Shown here one piece after another: positions 41,162 to 42,670 of a stretch of 42,670 nucleotides of DNA. How positions within the stretch are numbered: position 1 is the stretch's first letter; each line of letters starts with the position of its first letter. The DNA is from an uncultured Erysipelotrichaceae bacterium. Its GTDB lineage: Bacteria > Bacillota_I > Bacilli_A > Erysipelotrichales > Erysipelotrichaceae. Under the pieces are notes generated by a model. It did not search any database. It was not told the DNA's origin and saw only the letters and a program-made list of their open reading frames with translations. Location: NCBI GenBank assembly GCA_902761625.1, contig CACWLH010000011.1, forward strand, positions 1-42,670, written 5' to 3'. A program made the position numbers and the translations under genes.

Positions 41162-41949
41162 ATGCTGTTTGAAAAGGATCATTCCCCGGTCATTACCGAA
41201 ATCGTCTATATCGAAGAACCCGCCGGTTCTTCGTGGTCTTTCCCCCTGCACCGCCACCAGGACAGACTCGAACTCTCCTGTATCATCTCAGGCACACTGG
41301 AATGCTGGTCTGACGGCATATCCAAAAGACTTTCAGAAGGAGATCTTCTGATTAAAAACGCAGGTGTGATCCATGCGGAAAAAGCGGAAGGAGATACACC
41401 TTTGCAGGAAATCTGCATTTCCTTTGATCAGGTGCATCTGAAAGATATGAAGATCAATCATCTCATTGCGGATGATGCCGTCCCCTTTCTTTCTGTCAAA
41501 GATGAACCGTTGATCAGGGAGTTATTCATTTACCTTGAACAGAACCGCAATGACAAAGATAGAGACTTGCAGAACAGACTCGCCGGGGCACTGATTTCAC
41601 TGGTACTGAAATGCTGTGAAAATTCCCCTTCCGTTTTGCCAAAGGAAAAACTTCCTTCGGCTGCTCCCTTGATCAGCTCGCTTCGATGTTTTTCATTTCC
41701 CCTTTCTATCTTTCCCGTCAATTTCATAAACATACCGGCTATTCCATCCGTCAGTACATTCTCCAGCTGCAGATGGGAGAAGCTGAAAACCTTCTGATTT
41801 TCAGTGATCTGTCGATCAAGGAAATCGCTTTGAAATGCGGTTATGACAATCTTCCCTATTTCTATTCTCTGTTCAGGAAATATGCTCATTGCACACCGGC
41901 GGAATACCGCAGTCAATATGCAAAAACAGATCAGAAGAAATCCTCCTGA
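41162..41949 (+). pseudogene. AraC-family regulator, frameshifted
   Basis: The first frame (from ATG 41162, AGAGGA upstream) encodes an AraC-type cupin: SWSFPLHRHQDRLELSCIIS, EGDLLIKNAGVIHAEKAEG. It runs for about 160 normal residues, then becomes nonsense to 41797. The second frame, readable from about 41655 (GCSLDQLASMFFISPFYLSR), encodes two complete helix-turn-helix units (IRQYILQLQMGEAENLL, IKEIALKCGYDN, FRKYAHCTPAEYRSQY) ending at 41949. A one-base indel in the linker, near 41636-41660 and perhaps at the A5 run, separates them. The rest is intact, so this is a recent mutation or a sequence error. Confidence 0.85.
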
Positions 41950-41988
41950 TCATAAATGTGATATATCTGTCATCTCTTGCACATATTT

Positions 41989-42030
41989 AAAAACAGCCAT
42001 GATTCAGACGCCCGTCTGTTTCATGGCTGT
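41989..42030. terminator. Terminator between convergent genes
   Basis: A long two-part hairpin: outer ACAGCCATGA/TCATGGCTGT, inner CAGACG-CC-CGTCTG. A good U-run on the minus strand, a weak one on the plus strand. Confidence 0.85.
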
Positions 42031-42056
42031 TCAGTTCTTACAGGTTTATTCAGTTC

Positions 42057-42670
42057 TTAAAATGAGAAATTCACATATTTGTATTCAATGATCTGCCAGA
42101 TTCCGTCTGAGGAATAGACATCGACTTCAAAGATATGGTCATTGTTCTGATCACGCCATGTATACTCATTCTTCGTATCATCCACGTCCATTTCATACGG
42201 CTCACCGAGAATTGCTTTGAAGGCTTCAGCCGGATCTTCCTTCAGCTGGATTGTATTACGCTGATAGATCACGATTCCATTGGCAAACGATACAGGAACA
42301 TCTGCTTCATTCTCAACACCGATGATCACACAGTCCTCAGCCTTTGCCGGCGCATCCGTATTGTTATATACATAGAATACATTTTCATCACCGAACGGGC
42401 CGATATTTGTAGTTTCTACTTTGGCAGCTTTGTGCGGCTCAATCATTTCAACTTCATTGGTATCATCATGGGTCACATCATCCAGCTCTTCCACCTCATT
42501 GATGACACCTTTGTAATAATCCTTAAGCAGTGTTTTTCCCATGACAACTTCACCGCCCGCATAGGCATCCGCCACATATGATGCGCTGTAATCGGTTGTA
42601 TAGGAGTCAAATCCGGCAAATGCGGATGAATCGGTGTAAGAGGCATTGGGATTTGTCACAGGTGTCTCTG
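42057..42670 (-). CDS. Partial secreted protein of unknown function (C-terminal part)
   Basis: The frame is open from the right edge (reading ETPVTNPNASYTDSSAF) to a stop at 42057, about 203 residues, with no convincing start inside. The GTG at 42659 lies in frame but has no ribosome binding site, and the residues before it look like a linker. The early part is Ser/Thr/Tyr/Ala-rich. The rest is an acidic beta-rich domain (VFYVYNNTDAPAKAEDCVII, then VPVSFANGIVIYQRN, then EYTWRDQNNDHIFEVDVYSS). It probably belongs to a lipoprotein whose signal peptide lies beyond the window. No family recognised. Confidence 0.7.
   Translation of the reverse strand, partial: ETPVTNPNASYTDSSAFAGFDSYTTDYSASYVADAYAGGEVVMGKTLLKDYYKGVINEVEELDDVTHDDTNEVEMIEPHKAAKVETTNIGPFGDENVFYVYNNTDAPAKAEDCVIIGVENEADVPVSFANGIVIYQRNTIQLKEDPAEAFKAILGEPYEMDVDDTKNEYTWRDQNNDHIFEVDVYSSDGIWQIIEYKYVNFSF

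Noticed and set aside
41530..41916. Minus-strand frame across the AraC gene
   Set aside because: It is the shadow of two intact AraC halves; the frameshift explains the broken plus-strand frames.
1..42670. tRNA or rRNA genes
   Set aside because: All gaps were read for cloverleaf-like arms and conserved rRNA segments; none was convincing.

Overview
The window comes from a low-to-mid GC Gram-positive anaerobe, most likely an Erysipelotrichia-type Bacillota from a gut or oral community. The support is the rpsF-ssb-rpsR operon with strong AGGAGG-like ribosome binding sites, butyrate kinase, a ferredoxin-type aldo/keto reductase, a 4Fe-4S old-yellow-enzyme reductase, BspA-type leucine-rich repeat proteins and many lipobox lipoproteins. 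This placement rests on gene content and style, not on a marker phylogeny. No rRNA, tRNA or CRISPR array was seen.

Layout. 0-0.3 kb: the last 68 codons and probable right end of an IS200/IS605 element. 0.4-4.3 kb: housekeeping genes (zinc-ribbon protein, rpsF-ssb-rpsR with a candidate leader RNA, an aminotransferase-Lrp pair, a small membrane protein). 4.3-7.5 kb: aldo/keto reductase, then alkD-thpR-lipoprotein. 7.5-16 kb: two very large genes, a twin-sensor MscS channel of about 1110 residues and a four-module surface protein of about 1147 residues, flanked by two decayed genes (a flavocytochrome-type reductase tail and a GH1 6-phospho-beta-glucosidase). 16-17.7 kb: butyrate kinase and a YccF protein. 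17.8-25.8 kb: an accessory block with a tandem nuclease-like protein, two cytosolic LRR paralogues, a MazF-like-fold protein, a duplicated leader/N-terminus, and a lipoprotein with Cys-rich repeats and Ltp repeats. 26-31 kb: a three-gene membrane protein/M20 peptidase operon and a BaiH/dienoyl-CoA-reductase-like flavoenzyme. 31.4-39.6 kb: an accessory block with a truncated zinc-ribbon protein, a helix-turn-helix regulator, two paralogous PASTA lipoproteins, a secreted DNA/RNA nuclease and a SHOCT protein. 39.9-42 kb: a zinc-type alcohol dehydrogenase divergent from a frameshifted AraC regulator. The right edge holds a truncated secreted or lipoprotein gene.

How genes work together. The ribosomal operon is probably autoregulated through its leader. 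The 26-29 kb operon looks like a membrane uptake pair feeding a membrane-anchored peptidase. The 36-39.6 kb genes form one transcription unit in which a PASTA lipoprotein and a surface nuclease end in the same Cys/His module, which suggests a shared cell-surface job. The AraC gene and the dehydrogenase share an intergenic region with four TTGCG boxes spaced close to whole helical turns. The least familiar genes are the tandem nuclease-like protein, the sensor-MscS fusion and the 23-25 kb duplicated-leader genes.
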